This document shows, piece by piece, positions 8,961 through 18,232 of a DNA stretch of 64,000 bases. A program made the translations under genes and the position numbers. Under the pieces are notes generated by a model. That model made no database searches and had not been told where the DNA came from. It saw only the letters and a list, made by a program, of their open reading frames with translations. This DNA is from Pseudopedobacter sp036379295 (GTDB lineage Bacteria; Bacteroidota; Bacteroidia; Sphingobacteriales; Sphingobacteriaceae), in NCBI GenBank assembly GCA_036379295.1, contig DASVGY010000080.1, positions 1-64,000 on the forward strand. Direction: 5' to 3'. Positions within the stretch are counted from its first letter, which is position 1. Every line of letters begins with the position of its first letter.

Positions 8961-9239
8961 TTTGTCATGTCATTATCAGATTTAGCGGCGCAAATCAAAA
9001 TATGATACATTTAATAAAACACGGCTGCGCTAAGCTGCTCAATAGAAAAACCCTCTTCGTATAAAAAGAAGCGTTTCTTTAGATTTACAGCAAGATGGAT
9101 TTGTAAAAAGCATCAAATTTAAATGGTCTCTTATTCATCGGTTTTAGCAGGTGCAACACCTAAATATAAAAGTACAATTAAGGAATAATTGTTGTGTAAT
9201 TAGGCGCATAACAGCATTCCGACTGTTAATCAAAACATT

Positions 9240-11834
9240 ATGAAAGAAGTCAGCAAATTAAAGAAACCTCAAAGTTGGAGAAAATGGGGACCTTATTTAT
9301 CTGAAAGGCAATGGGGAACAGTAAGAGAAGATTACAGCGCCAGCGGCGATGCCTGGAATTTTATTACCCATGACATGGCCAGAAGCAAGGCGTACCGTTG
9401 GGGAGAAGAAGGGATTGGCGGTATATCTGACGAGCAGCAAATTTTATGCTTGGCAACATCGTATTGGAACGGAAAAGATCCAATTTTAAAAGAGCGTCTT
9501 TTTGGTTTAACCAACCCAGAAGGTAACCACGGCGAAGATGTTAAAGAGCTTTATTATTATCTGGATAATGTGCCTTCGCACAGCTACATGAAGTTTTTGT
9601 ACAAATATCCGCAGGGAGCGTTCCCATACCGGCAATTGCTGGCCGAAAACAAAGCAAGAGGCAAATTTGACCCAGAATACGAACTGATAGATACCGGTTT
9701 ATTTGATGAAGATAAATATTTTGATGTTTTTACAGAATACGCCAAAAACGACGAGAGTGATTTGTTAATCCGTTACACCATCCATAATCGGGGCAACCAA
9801 GCAGCAACCCTCCATTTTTTACCAACGCTTTGGTTTAGAAATTTTTTAGACTGGACGGAAACCAGCAGGCCGGTTATTTCTCCGCTTGATAGTAACCTTT
9901 TGATGTTAAAAAGCGAAAAATTGGGCAACTATTATTGCTACCTAGAGGAAGAAGCCCCATTTCTATTTACTGAAAATGAAACAAATAATCAAAAATTGTA
10001 TGGTTCGGCAAATGCAACACTTTATGTAAAAGACGGTATCAATGATTATGTGGTAAATGGCAAAAACGACAGCATCAATCCACAACAAAACGGCACTAAG
10101 GTGGCTATTTATTACCAAAAAGAAATTGCTGCACAAAGTAACATCACCATTAAAATAAGGCTGGCAAATAAAAAAATAAAAACTCCTTTTACCGATTTCG
10201 ACCATATTTTTAGCGCTCAAATATCTTTAGCCGATGACTTTTATGCGGAAAAGCAAAAGGGCAAAACGGAAGATGAGCAGTTGGTGCAAAGGCAAGCTTG
10301 GGCAGGGATGCTTTGGAGCAAGCAATTTTATTATTACTACGTTAAAGAATGGTTAGAAGGTGACGCAGGCGAGCCAAAACCTCCGCAAAGCCACCAAATT
10401 GGAAGAAATGAGGATTGGGGACACCTAAGAGCCTCGGATATTATTTCGATGCCCGATAATTGGGAGTATCCATGGTTTGCGGCTTGGGATTTGGCTTTCC
10501 ATTGTATTCCCTTGGCAAGTATCGATATCAAATTTGCTAAACAACAAATTCTGCTTTTAATTACCGAGCGCTACATGCACCCAAACGGGCAATTCCCTGC
10601 TTATGAGTGGAATTTTAGTGATGTTAACCCGCCGGTACATTCTTGGGCTGCCTGGAAAATTTACCAAATGGAAAAGGAAAGCACTGGTAAAGGCGATCTG
10701 GCTTTTCTGGAAAAAATGTTCCATAAAATGATGCTCAATTTTAACTGGTGGGTTAACCGAAAAGATACGGAAGGCAACAATATTTTTGAAGGTGGATTTT
10801 TGGGTTTAGATAATATTGGAATTTTTGATCGAAGCAAACCTTTACCAGGTGGCGGCGTTTTGGAGCAATCTGACGGAACCAGCTGGATGGCAATGTACGC
10901 CTTAAATATGATGCGGATTGCCATGGAGCTTTCGTACCATAATTTGGTTTATGTTGATATGGCCATCAAATTTGCTGAACACTTCTTTTACATTGCTGGT
11001 GCAATGGCAAACATGAATAACATTGAAGGTGCTGGACTTTGGGATGAAGAAGATGGCTTTTATTACGATATGTTGCACACCAACGACGGCGATTGGAAAC
11101 GATTAAAGTTGCGCACATTGGTAGGCTTGTTGCCGCTTATCGCCGTAGATGTTATAGACGATAAAAATTGGTTGAAATTGCCAGAACTGGTTGCGCACAT
11201 TAGGTGGTTTACCCGCCAAAGACCCGATTTGGCTAAGCTAGTAAGCAATTGGGAAGGAAAAAACAATGAGGGAAATCTTCAGCTGCTGAGCCTGCTACGG
11301 GGGCACCGAATGAAATGTTTATTACGGCGGATGTTGGATGAAAATGAGTTTTTCTCTGATTTTGGCATTCGTTCTATCTCAAAGGTTTACGAAAAAAACC
11401 CGTTTGTGTTTGAATTTAATCATGAAGTTTTCGAAGTGAAATATACCCCGGCAGAAAGTGATACCGGGATGTTTGGGGGTAACAGCAATTGGCGAGGCCC
11501 GATTTGGATGCCCGTAAATTATTTGCTGATTGAATCTATCCATCGGTTCCATGATTATTACGGCGATGACTTTAAAATAGAAATGCCAACCGGATCTGGA
11601 AATTACACTACCTTAAAAGATGCCGCAAACCGCGTCTCAAAAAGGTTGGTGAATATATTTTTAAAAGATGAAAATGGTAAAAGAGCGGTTTTTGGCGACA
11701 ATAAAAAACTGCAAGAAGATCCTCATTTTAAGGATTATATTTTATTTCACGAGTATTTCAACGGAGATAACGGTAAGGGCTTAGGTGCAAGTCATCAAAC
11801 CGGCTGGACTGGTTTGGTAGCAATGTTGATTTAA
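9240..11834 (+). CDS. GH63-like glucosidase family protein
   Basis: This is an 864-residue cytosolic protein without a signal peptide. It belongs to the large MGH1/GH63-like group that includes yeast YMR196W, whose members are annotated as glucosidases but mostly lack tested function. The N-terminal part (WGPYLSERQWGTVREDYS) is characteristic. The C-terminal half should form an (alpha/alpha)6 barrel, with family motifs such as FPAYEWNFSDVNPPVHSWA, LEQSDGTSWMAMYAL and WRGPIWMPVNYLLIE. I cannot assign the catalytic acids with certainty. It stands alone, with no transporter or regulator of sugar use next to it. Confidence 0.82.
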   Translation: MKEVSKLKKPQSWRKWGPYLSERQWGTVREDYSASGDAWNFITHDMARSKAYRWGEEGIGGISDEQQILCLATSYWNGKDPILKERLFGLTNPEGNHGEDVKELYYYLDNVPSHSYMKFLYKYPQGAFPYRQLLAENKARGKFDPEYELIDTGLFDEDKYFDVFTEYAKNDESDLLIRYTIHNRGNQAATLHFLPTLWFRNFLDWTETSRPVISPLDSNLLMLKSEKLGNYYCYLEEEAPFLFTENETNNQKLYGSANATLYVKDGINDYVVNGKNDSINPQQNGTKVAIYYQKEIAAQSNITIKIRLANKKIKTPFTDFDHIFSAQISLADDFYAEKQKGKTEDEQLVQRQAWAGMLWSKQFYYYYVKEWLEGDAGEPKPPQSHQIGRNEDWGHLRASDIISMPDNWEYPWFAAWDLAFHCIPLASIDIKFAKQQILLLITERYMHPNGQFPAYEWNFSDVNPPVHSWAAWKIYQMEKESTGKGDLAFLEKMFHKMMLNFNWWVNRKDTEGNNIFEGGFLGLDNIGIFDRSKPLPGGGVLEQSDGTSWMAMYALNMMRIAMELSYHNLVYVDMAIKFAEHFFYIAGAMANMNNIEGAGLWDEEDGFYYDMLHTNDGDWKRLKLRTLVGLLPLIAVDVIDDKNWLKLPELVAHIRWFTRQRPDLAKLVSNWEGKNNEGNLQLLSLLRGHRMKCLLRRMLDENEFFSDFGIRSISKVYEKNPFVFEFNHEVFEVKYTPAESDTGMFGGNSNWRGPIWMPVNYLLIESIHRFHDYYGDDFKIEMPTGSGNYTTLKDAANRVSKRLVNIFLKDENGKRAVFGDNKKLQEDPHFKDYILFHEYFNGDNGKGLGASHQTGWTGLVAMLI

Positions 11835-12040
11835 TTGATTTGCGCCGCTTATCATATCAACAATTTCCTGCTTAAGCAGGTGCTTCGTCAAGATTGCCTA
11901 TCAAACTAATATATCAAAAAACTATGATTTCAGATTTTTATATCCTCACGGATTAGCGCTTGAATCCGTCCATAATCTTCAAAATTTACGCCCAAATTAC
12001 CGCCCAAAATTAATTCTAAAATTAAAGAGACTTTTTTTCT

Positions 12041-12048
12041 TAAATTTG
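12041..12048 (+). promoter_or_regulatory. -7 promoter element directly before pheS
   Basis: TAAATTTG fits TAnnTTTG exactly and ends six bases before the ATG at 12055. If it is used, transcription starts at or next to the start codon, giving a leaderless or nearly leaderless mRNA. Confidence 0.45.
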
Positions 12049-12054
12049 TACCCT

Positions 12055-13206
12055 ATGCAGTCTAAAATCACTCAGTACACTACCGAAATCAACGCTTTTG
12101 AACCCAAAACAGCAGAAGAATTAGAAAGCTTCCGCATCAAATTTTTAGGCTCAAAAGGTATCATCAAAGATTTGTTCGATGAGTTTAAAGCGGTATCACC
12201 CGAAGAAAAACGCGTATTAGGGAAAGTACTGAACCAGTTTAAACAATTAGCAGAAGCTAAGTTTAACGATAACAAAGATAAGTTCACGGCAAATACTACT
12301 CCAACCAACAAAGAAGACCTTACTTTACCGGGCGAGGGATTTGAAATTGGTGGTCGCCACCCACTTTCATTAGTACGTAAAGAAATCGTAGAGATTTTTA
12401 AACGCTTAGGCTTCGTTTTAGCCGAAGGACCTGAAATTGAAGACGATTGGCATAATTTCTCTGCATTGAATTTTCCAGAAGAACATCCAGCAAGAGATAT
12501 GCAGGATACGTTTTTTGTACAAAGCCCAAGCCCCCTCTCAATCTCCCCCGAAGGAGGAGAAGCTCTGGATGGCTCTGCTTTATCTCAAAATAAAAATCTT
12601 CCTGATGCAAATCCATCAGGACAGGCATCTCCCCCATCAGGGGGTGAGACCGAGAGGGGGGCTTACGCCCTCCGAACCCACACTTCATCTGTTCAAGTCC
12701 GTTTAATGGAAGCCGGAAAACCACCGTTTAGAGCATTAATGCCCGGACGGGTTTACCGTAACGAGGCGATATCGGCCAGGGCGCATTGCTTTTTTCACCA
12801 AGTGGAAGGTTTGTATGTGGATGAAAACGTTTCTTTTGCAGACTTAAAACAAACCTTATATTATTTTGTGCAAGAATTGTATGGCGAGGGCACAAAAGTT
12901 CGTTTCCGTCCTTCTTATTTCCCTTTTACAGAACCATCCGCAGAAATGGATATTTCTTGTACCATTTGTAAAGGTGCAGGCTGCCAAATGTGTAAACAAA
13001 GTGGCTGGGTAGAAATTTTAGGATGCGGAATGATTGACCCCAACGTATTGGAAAATGTGAACATCGATTCAAAAAAATACACCGGTTTTGCTTTCGGAAT
13101 GGGAATAGAAAGAATTACCAACTTAAAATATCAGATTAAAGATTTGCGTTTGTTTTCTGAAAACGATGTTCGTTTCTTAAAACAGTTTCAAACTGAAGTG
13201 ATATAA
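12055..13206 (+). CDS. pheS: Phenylalanyl-tRNA synthetase alpha subunit with an internal repeat-derived insertion
   Basis: This catalytic alpha subunit charges tRNA-Phe together with PheT, which is not in this window. The N-terminal coiled-coil arm spans about 1-80. The class II core follows with motif 2 around PGRVYRNEAISARAHCFFHQVEG and motif 3 in GFAFGMGIERI. A metal-site-like CTICKGAGCQMC is also present. At 383 residues it is about 45-50 longer than usual. The excess is one low-complexity stretch at residues 157-205, between FFVQ and LRTHTSSVQ, encoded by a palindromic repeat. The reading frame stays open. I prefer the ATG at 12055 over a TTG at 12046 that lies inside the -7 element. Confidence 0.95.
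   Translation: MQSKITQYTTEINAFEPKTAEELESFRIKFLGSKGIIKDLFDEFKAVSPEEKRVLGKVLNQFKQLAEAKFNDNKDKFTANTTPTNKEDLTLPGEGFEIGGRHPLSLVRKEIVEIFKRLGFVLAEGPEIEDDWHNFSALNFPEEHPARDMQDTFFVQSPSPLSISPEGGEALDGSALSQNKNLPDANPSGQASPPSGGETERGAYALRTHTSSVQVRLMEAGKPPFRALMPGRVYRNEAISARAHCFFHQVEGLYVDENVSFADLKQTLYYFVQELYGEGTKVRFRPSYFPFTEPSAEMDISCTICKGAGCQMCKQSGWVEILGCGMIDPNVLENVNIDSKKYTGFAFGMGIERITNLKYQIKDLRLFSENDVRFLKQFQTEVI
12523..12669 (+). repeat. Palindromic repeat element inserted in frame in pheS
   Basis: The 147-base stretch (49 codons) is an imperfect palindrome. The left arm, AAGCCCCC-TCTC then CTCCCCCGAAGGAGGAG, mirrors the right arm, CTCCCCCATCAGGGGGTGAG then GAGAGGGGGGCTT. Each arm is itself a hairpin, and a third hairpin (TCCTGATG/CCATCAGGA) lies between them at about 12599-12620. 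The G/C runs differ from the AT-rich pheS around it. The left arm resembles the REP-like hairpin at 18966-19001. Exact borders are uncertain by a few bases. Confidence 0.78.
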
Positions 13207-13629
13207 ATGAAAAAGTTAGGCCTTTTCTTTTCTGTAATTATACTTTTATCGGTTCAATCCTGCGGTAAAGAGGAAGATTTTTTGCCTGAAGTTCTTTTCA
13301 CATATCAAGGCTCCCTTCTTAACGAATTATCTAGTCTTCAGGCATCTGCCGGGGTGGTTGTTTTACCGCGTTCTTCGGGCGGTGTTGCAGGACTGGTTTT
13401 GTACAAAACTTATTCGGGACGGATTGTCGCCTACGATAGGTGTAGTACTGTTAACCCAGAGCAATTAAATGCCGTTACCTGGGTACAGGGTTCAAACCTG
13501 GTAGAAGACAAAGCGAGTGGTTCGTTGTTTTTGCTTGAAGATGGGTCCGCTTACAAAGCACCCGCTTCAAGACCATTGAAAGAGTACCGTGTGTCCATTA
13601 ACGGAAATATATTAACTGTATCAAACTAA
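13207..13629 (+). CDS. Lipoprotein with a Rieske-like fold lacking cluster ligands
   Basis: This 140-residue protein has a lipoprotein signal (lipobox SVQSC, about residue 19). The C-terminal 90 residues resemble a Rieske domain: a hydrophobic strand GLVLYKTYSGRIVAYDRC, then a GSLFLLEDGSAYKAPASRPLKEYRV tail like the end of Rieske proteins. The expected CxH and CxxH ligands are missing; only one Cys remains in YDRCS. An iron-sulfur cluster is therefore unlikely. It begins directly after the pheS stop and overlaps the next gene at TAATG, so it is co-transcribed. The function is unknown. Confidence 0.7.
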   Translation: MKKLGLFFSVIILLSVQSCGKEEDFLPEVLFTYQGSLLNELSSLQASAGVVVLPRSSGGVAGLVLYKTYSGRIVAYDRCSTVNPEQLNAVTWVQGSNLVEDKASGSLFLLEDGSAYKAPASRPLKEYRVSINGNILTVSN

Positions 13630-14204
13630 TGGAAGCAGATAAAATTAAGGAAAGCATCAAAAAATCCGCTCAGGATTTGTTCCGTAAATATGGTTACCAT
13701 AAAACCAGTGTAAACGAAATTGCTAGAAAAGCCAAAATCGCGAAAGCTACCATTTACAAATACTTTGAGAGCAAAGAGTTGGTTTTACACGCTATTTTGA
13801 TGGATTATCTAAAAGTAAGCATTAATGATTTAGTTCACCAAAATAGCAAAAGCATTAATAAAGAAGAGCATTTAACCCTATTAATTTTAAGAGTAAGCAA
13901 GCTTTCTTACACGGTTTGTAACGAGTTTATAGGTTGGGACTTTATTCGAGAATCGGCTAACTCACAGGAGTTTTTGAAGAACCTTTCCGATGAACTGGAA
14001 CGGCTACTTTATCAGGAATTTTTAGAAATTGAAGAATTAAATAACGACGAAACTTACCCAGAAAGATTGAGGTTTTTGATTAAAGCAAGTAAAAGTATCA
14101 TCTTTTCTTTCGCCTTTACCTCGGTAAGTGATGCCGATGTTCGTAAGAATTTCATCTCTTTTCAAAAAGAAATTTTGCCCTATTTAGTTAGGGCGGCGTT
14201 GTAG
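13629..14204 (+). CDS. TetR-family transcriptional regulator
   Basis: This is a 191-residue regulator. The N-terminal helix-turn-helix reads KYGYHKTSVNEIARKAKIAK then ATIYKYFESKELVLHAI. The remaining 130 residues form a helical ligand-binding domain. It overlaps the lipoprotein gene by one base and is probably transcribed with pheS and the lipoprotein. No efflux gene lies next to it, so its targets are not evident. Confidence 0.88.
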   Translation: MEADKIKESIKKSAQDLFRKYGYHKTSVNEIARKAKIAKATIYKYFESKELVLHAILMDYLKVSINDLVHQNSKSINKEEHLTLLILRVSKLSYTVCNEFIGWDFIRESANSQEFLKNLSDELERLLYQEFLEIEELNNDETYPERLRFLIKASKSIIFSFAFTSVSDADVRKNFISFQKEILPYLVRAAL

Positions 14205-14322
14205 TTCGTACGGGCTAAAAACCGAAAGCAAAAGGCTGAAAGTTGAAGGCGGGAAGTTGAAACGCTGGTGGATTGTTTATTAACATCGGTCCGATAAGTG
14301 ATCACACGTTTAAAAAAAATTT

Positions 14323-14397
14323 GGGCGTTTTAACACGCTGTCCGTTATATCTTTTGGCCAAAAAAAGCCAAAAGGATGCCACTTCCATCGTTAACGC
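14323..14397 (+). repeat. Dispersed GGGCGTTT...TTAACGC element, copy 1
   Basis: The 75-base element starts GGGCGTTTTAACACGCTGTC and ends CCACTTCCATCGTTAACGC. Its centre is a hairpin CTTTTGGC/GCCAAAAG at 14351-14374. Copies 2 (24548-24641) and 3 (49225-49302, inverted) share both ends. It lies in the 335-base gap between the convergent tetR and purL genes; the rest of that gap (14205-14322 and 14398-14539) holds only purine-rich imperfect short repeats and no gene. Confidence 0.75.
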
Positions 14398-14539
14398 ACC
14401 TAAAACGAATAAACAAACCCTTCAAAGTGTTTGCTTTAGCTAAAAGCGATAAACGCTTGTTGATGCGCAAACCAAGGGTCGAGTACAAAAAAAGCCCTAA
14501 AAAATTAATTCTTAGCACTTCCCTATATTTACAGCATTA

Positions 14540-17500
14540 TTATTTCTGCCTTTCTTCCACCCATTTTCTAGCGTTCACAAAAGCTTCCATCCAAGGGGAA
14601 ACCTCATCTTTACGTCCGTTTGGATAATTCGCCCAATTCCATTGAAACAATGAACGTTCAATATGCGGCATCATCACTAAATGGCGTCCCGTTTCATCAC
14701 ATAGCATTGCGGTGTTATAATCAGAACCGTTGGGGCTAGCAGGATATTGATCATAACCATATTTGGCTACAATTTGATATTTATCTTCTGAATATGGAAG
14801 CGAAAAACGACCTTCTCCGTGGGAGACCCACACACCCAAAGTACTTCCGGCTAAACTAGAAAGCATTACGGAGTTATTTTCTTGTAAGCTTAAAGAAGTG
14901 AAAATACTTTCGTGTTTACCACTCTTATTGTGCAACATTTTAGGTTTTTCTTCGTGGCTTTTATTGATTAAACCTAACTCCACAAATAACTGGCAACCAT
15001 TGCAAATACCTACCGAAAGCGTGTCTTCACGAGCGAAGAATTTTTCCAAAGCCACTCTAGCTTTTTCGTTGTACATAAATGCACCAGCCCAACCTTTTGC
15101 CGAGCCTAAAACATCAGAGTTGGAGAAACCACCAACCGCACCAATAAACTGGATGTCTTCTAATGTTTCTCTGCCAGAAATTAAATCCGTCATGTGAACA
15201 TCTTTCACATCAAAACCTGCCAAAAACATTGCATTGGCAACTTCGCGTTCAGAATTACTACCTTTTTCACGAATAATGGCGGCCTTAGGGCGAGGCTTAG
15301 ACCCATCAATCACTGGCTTTTTACCAGTAAAATGAGTTGGGAATTTATAAACTAAAGGCTGATTTTTATAGTTATCATAACGCTCTTTAGCTAAGCCGTT
15401 TCCGGTTTGTCTGTTATCTAACAAATAGGAAGTTCTAAACCAGACATCACGTAAATGAGCAATATCAAAACTAAAGTTTTCGCTGCCGTTAGCGATGACT
15501 AAATTAGCAGTTGAGGTAACTTCTCCAATTTTATGGAAACTAACACCTGCTTCTTTCAAACTTTCTTCTACCGAGCGATCCGCCTGGAAAACCAACCCAA
15601 TATTTTCGGAGAATAATAATTTGATACTGTCTTGTTCTGCTAATGCTGATAAATCTATTTTTGCGCCTAACTTAACATCGGCAAAACACATTTCTAACAG
15701 AGTGGTAATTAAACCGCCACTGCCAATATCATGACCAGCTTCAATTTTACCAGCTTTAATCAGCTGTTGAATGGTGTTAAAAGTGTTTTTTAACTTCGCT
15801 GCATCTTTTACATCGGGCGCTTCGTTGCCAATTTTATTTAAAATCTGAGCAAATGAAGAACCACCTAATTTATAGCTGTCGTTAGATAAGTTAATGTAGT
15901 AAATAGCGCCGCCGTTTTTTTGTAAAACAGGTTCCACTACTTTCGTAACATCGTTACAGTTACCCCCGGCAGAAATAATAACTGTTCCTGGGGCAATTAC
16001 ATCGCCATCCTTATACTTCTGCTTCATTGATAAAGAATCTTTCCCTGTTGGGATGTTGATTCCTAAATCAATCGCAAAATCGGAACAAGCTTTTACCGCA
16101 GCATATAAACGAGCATCTTCTCCTTGGTTTTTACAAGCCCACATCCAGTTGGCCGAAAGCGACACACTTTTTAATCCGTCTTTAAGCGGCGCCCAAACCA
16201 AATTTGAAAGCGATTCTGCAATAGCATTTCTGCTACCAGCAGCAGGGTCAATCAAGGCTGTTAAAGGCGAATGACCAACGGAAGTGGCAATACCTTCTTT
16301 TCCTTGAAAGTCAAGAGCCATTACACCGCAATTATTCAATGGTAACTGCAAAGGGCCAGCACATTGTTGTTTAGCAACCCGACCACCCACGCAACGGTCA
16401 ACTTTATTTGTTAACCAATCTTTACAAGCAACGGCTTCCAATTGCAAAATCTGCTCTAAATAGGTATTCAATTGAGACTTATCGTAAGTAATGCTTTCGT
16501 ATTGATAGTCAACGGTAACATCATCCATCACTATTTTTGGGGAACTGCCAAACATTGCCGCCAGTTCTAAATCCATTGGCTTAGCACCAGTTTTGTCTGA
16601 TTTGAAAGTGAACCGATGGTCGCCAGTGACTTTACCCACCGTGTACATTGGAGAGCGTTCTCTATCGGCAATTTTCTGTAAGGTTTCAATATACTTATCG
16701 CTGATGACCAATCCCATACGTTCTTGGGATTCGTTTCCGATGATTTCTTTGGCAGATAAAGTTGGATCGCCAACGGGCAATTTATCTAAGTTGATTAAAC
16801 CGCCTGTTTCTTCTACCAATTCTGAAAGGCAATTCAAGTGCCCACCAGCGCCATGATCGTGGATGGAGACGATTGCGTTATGGTCACTTTCTACCATTCC
16901 CCGAACTGCATTAGCTGCTCTTTTTTGCATTTCGGGGTTCGAGCGTTGTATCGCATTTAATTCGATTCCGCTACCGTGTTGGCCAGTATCAGCAGAAGAA
17001 ACTGCTGCACCACCCATACCAATTCGGTAGTTTTCCCCACCTAAAATAACAATGTTATCGCCTTCTTGTGGTTTTTGCTTTTGTGCCTGACTAGCTTTTC
17101 CGTAACCTACGCCACCGGCTAGCATTATCACTTTATCAAAGCCTAAAGTTCTGTTGGCTTCCTCGTGTTCAAAAGTTAAAACAGAACCTGTAATCAAAGG
17201 CTGACCAAATTTATTTCCAAAATCCGTAGCGCCGTTAGATGCTTTGATTAAGATGTCCATTGGAGTTTGGTATAACCAAGCCCTTTCTTTTACGCCTTTT
17301 TCCCAAGGACGATCGGTTGCCAGGCGAGAAAGCGCAGTCATGTAAACCGCAGTTCCGGCTAAAGGCAAAGAACCTTGACCACCCGCTAACCTGTCTCTAA
17401 TTTCTCCTCCAGAACCGGTTGCGGCGCCATTAAATGGTTCAACAGTTGTTGGGAAATTATGAGTTTCTGCCTTGATAGAAATCACAGAATCAAAATCGCT

Positions 17501-18205
17501 GGTGGCGTAATATGCTGGAACATCGGCTCTTTCAGGCGCAAATTGTTGCACTTTAGGGCCTTTTATAAAAGCAACGTTATCTTTGTATGCCGAAACAATA
17601 TCGTTCGGGTTTTCTTCTGATGTTTTCTTGATTAACTTAAATAAAGAGGTAGGTTGTTCTTTACCATCAATTACAAATTTTCCGTTAAAGATTTTGTGGC
17701 GGCAATGTTCTGAGTTCACTTGTGAAAATCCAAACACCTCAGAATCTGTTAAAGGTCTTTCTAGTTTTTTAGCGAGGGATTCTAAATATTCAACTTCTTC
17801 GGTACTTAAAGATAATCCTTCTTGAATGTTATACGCAGCAATATCTGTTATAGATAAAATAGGTTCTGGTTTGATGTTGACGGTAAAAACAGCCTGATCG
17901 ATATCGTTGTATTTTTGAGAAAGCATAGGGTCGAAATCAGCAAAGTCCGATTCAACTTTTTTAAATTCTTCAATCCTAATGATGCCCTGGATAGCCATGT
18001 TCTGCGTAATTTCAACCGCATTGGTGCTCCAAGGTGTAATCATAGCAGCTCGTGGGCCGATGAAAAAACCTTTTAAAGCTTTTTCAGATGAAATTTTAGC
18101 GCCGCCAAAAAGCCATTCGAGTTTAGGAATATCCTGTGAGGCAAGCAATTGGTCAGTTTGTAGAACAAAAATGGCTTCCGTTGGATTGATGAAGAAATAA
18201 ATCAT
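14540..18205 (-). CDS. purL: Phosphoribosylformylglycinamidine synthase, single-chain
   Basis: This 1221-residue enzyme makes FGAM from FGAR, ATP and glutamine in purine synthesis. It is the large one-chain type: N-terminal PurS-like region, linker, two FGAM-synthase ATP domains (SQVNSEHCRHKIFNGKF and KAETHNFPTTVEPFNGAATG mark the first) and a C-terminal glutaminase. The glutaminase nucleophile is the first Cys in SVGICNGCQLF, with the late histidine in WVSHGEGRF. The ATG at 18203-18205 lies shortly after a -7 element. It follows the haem cluster in the same direction, but a gap of 136 bases and its own promoter suggest separate transcription. Confidence 0.97.
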   Translation of the reverse strand: MIYFFINPTEAIFVLQTDQLLASQDIPKLEWLFGGAKISSEKALKGFFIGPRAAMITPWSTNAVEITQNMAIQGIIRIEEFKKVESDFADFDPMLSQKYNDIDQAVFTVNIKPEPILSITDIAAYNIQEGLSLSTEEVEYLESLAKKLERPLTDSEVFGFSQVNSEHCRHKIFNGKFVIDGKEQPTSLFKLIKKTSEENPNDIVSAYKDNVAFIKGPKVQQFAPERADVPAYYATSDFDSVISIKAETHNFPTTVEPFNGAATGSGGEIRDRLAGGQGSLPLAGTAVYMTALSRLATDRPWEKGVKERAWLYQTPMDILIKASNGATDFGNKFGQPLITGSVLTFEHEEANRTLGFDKVIMLAGGVGYGKASQAQKQKPQEGDNIVILGGENYRIGMGGAAVSSADTGQHGSGIELNAIQRSNPEMQKRAANAVRGMVESDHNAIVSIHDHGAGGHLNCLSELVEETGGLINLDKLPVGDPTLSAKEIIGNESQERMGLVISDKYIETLQKIADRERSPMYTVGKVTGDHRFTFKSDKTGAKPMDLELAAMFGSSPKIVMDDVTVDYQYESITYDKSQLNTYLEQILQLEAVACKDWLTNKVDRCVGGRVAKQQCAGPLQLPLNNCGVMALDFQGKEGIATSVGHSPLTALIDPAAGSRNAIAESLSNLVWAPLKDGLKSVSLSANWMWACKNQGEDARLYAAVKACSDFAIDLGINIPTGKDSLSMKQKYKDGDVIAPGTVIISAGGNCNDVTKVVEPVLQKNGGAIYYINLSNDSYKLGGSSFAQILNKIGNEAPDVKDAAKLKNTFNTIQQLIKAGKIEAGHDIGSGGLITTLLEMCFADVKLGAKIDLSALAEQDSIKLLFSENIGLVFQADRSVEESLKEAGVSFHKIGEVTSTANLVIANGSENFSFDIAHLRDVWFRTSYLLDNRQTGNGLAKERYDNYKNQPLVYKFPTHFTGKKPVIDGSKPRPKAAIIREKGSNSEREVANAMFLAGFDVKDVHMTDLISGRETLEDIQFIGAVGGFSNSDVLGSAKGWAGAFMYNEKARVALEKFFAREDTLSVGICNGCQLFVELGLINKSHEEKPKMLHNKSGKHESIFTSLSLQENNSVMLSSLAGSTLGVWVSHGEGRFSLPYSEDKYQIVAKYGYDQYPASPNGSDYNTAMLCDETGRHLVMMPHIERSLFQWNWANYPNGRKDEVSPWMEAFVNARKWVEERQK

Positions 18206-18224
18206 GCTTGTTTTTTTGAAAACG

Positions 18225-18232
18225 CAAAAATA
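18225..18232 (-). promoter_or_regulatory. -7 promoter element of purL
   Basis: On the minus strand TATTTTTG matches TAnnTTTG and lies 19 bases before the purL ATG. No -33 TTG is visible at the right distance. Confidence 0.4.

Noticed and set aside
12398..12724. Antisense ORF over the pheS insertion as a separate small gene
   Set aside because: It is open only because of the palindromic sequence and has no family similarity that I recognise.
14376..14627. Plus-strand ORF in the tetR-purL gap
   Set aside because: It begins in the dispersed repeat and runs antisense into the purL 3' end; no coding features.
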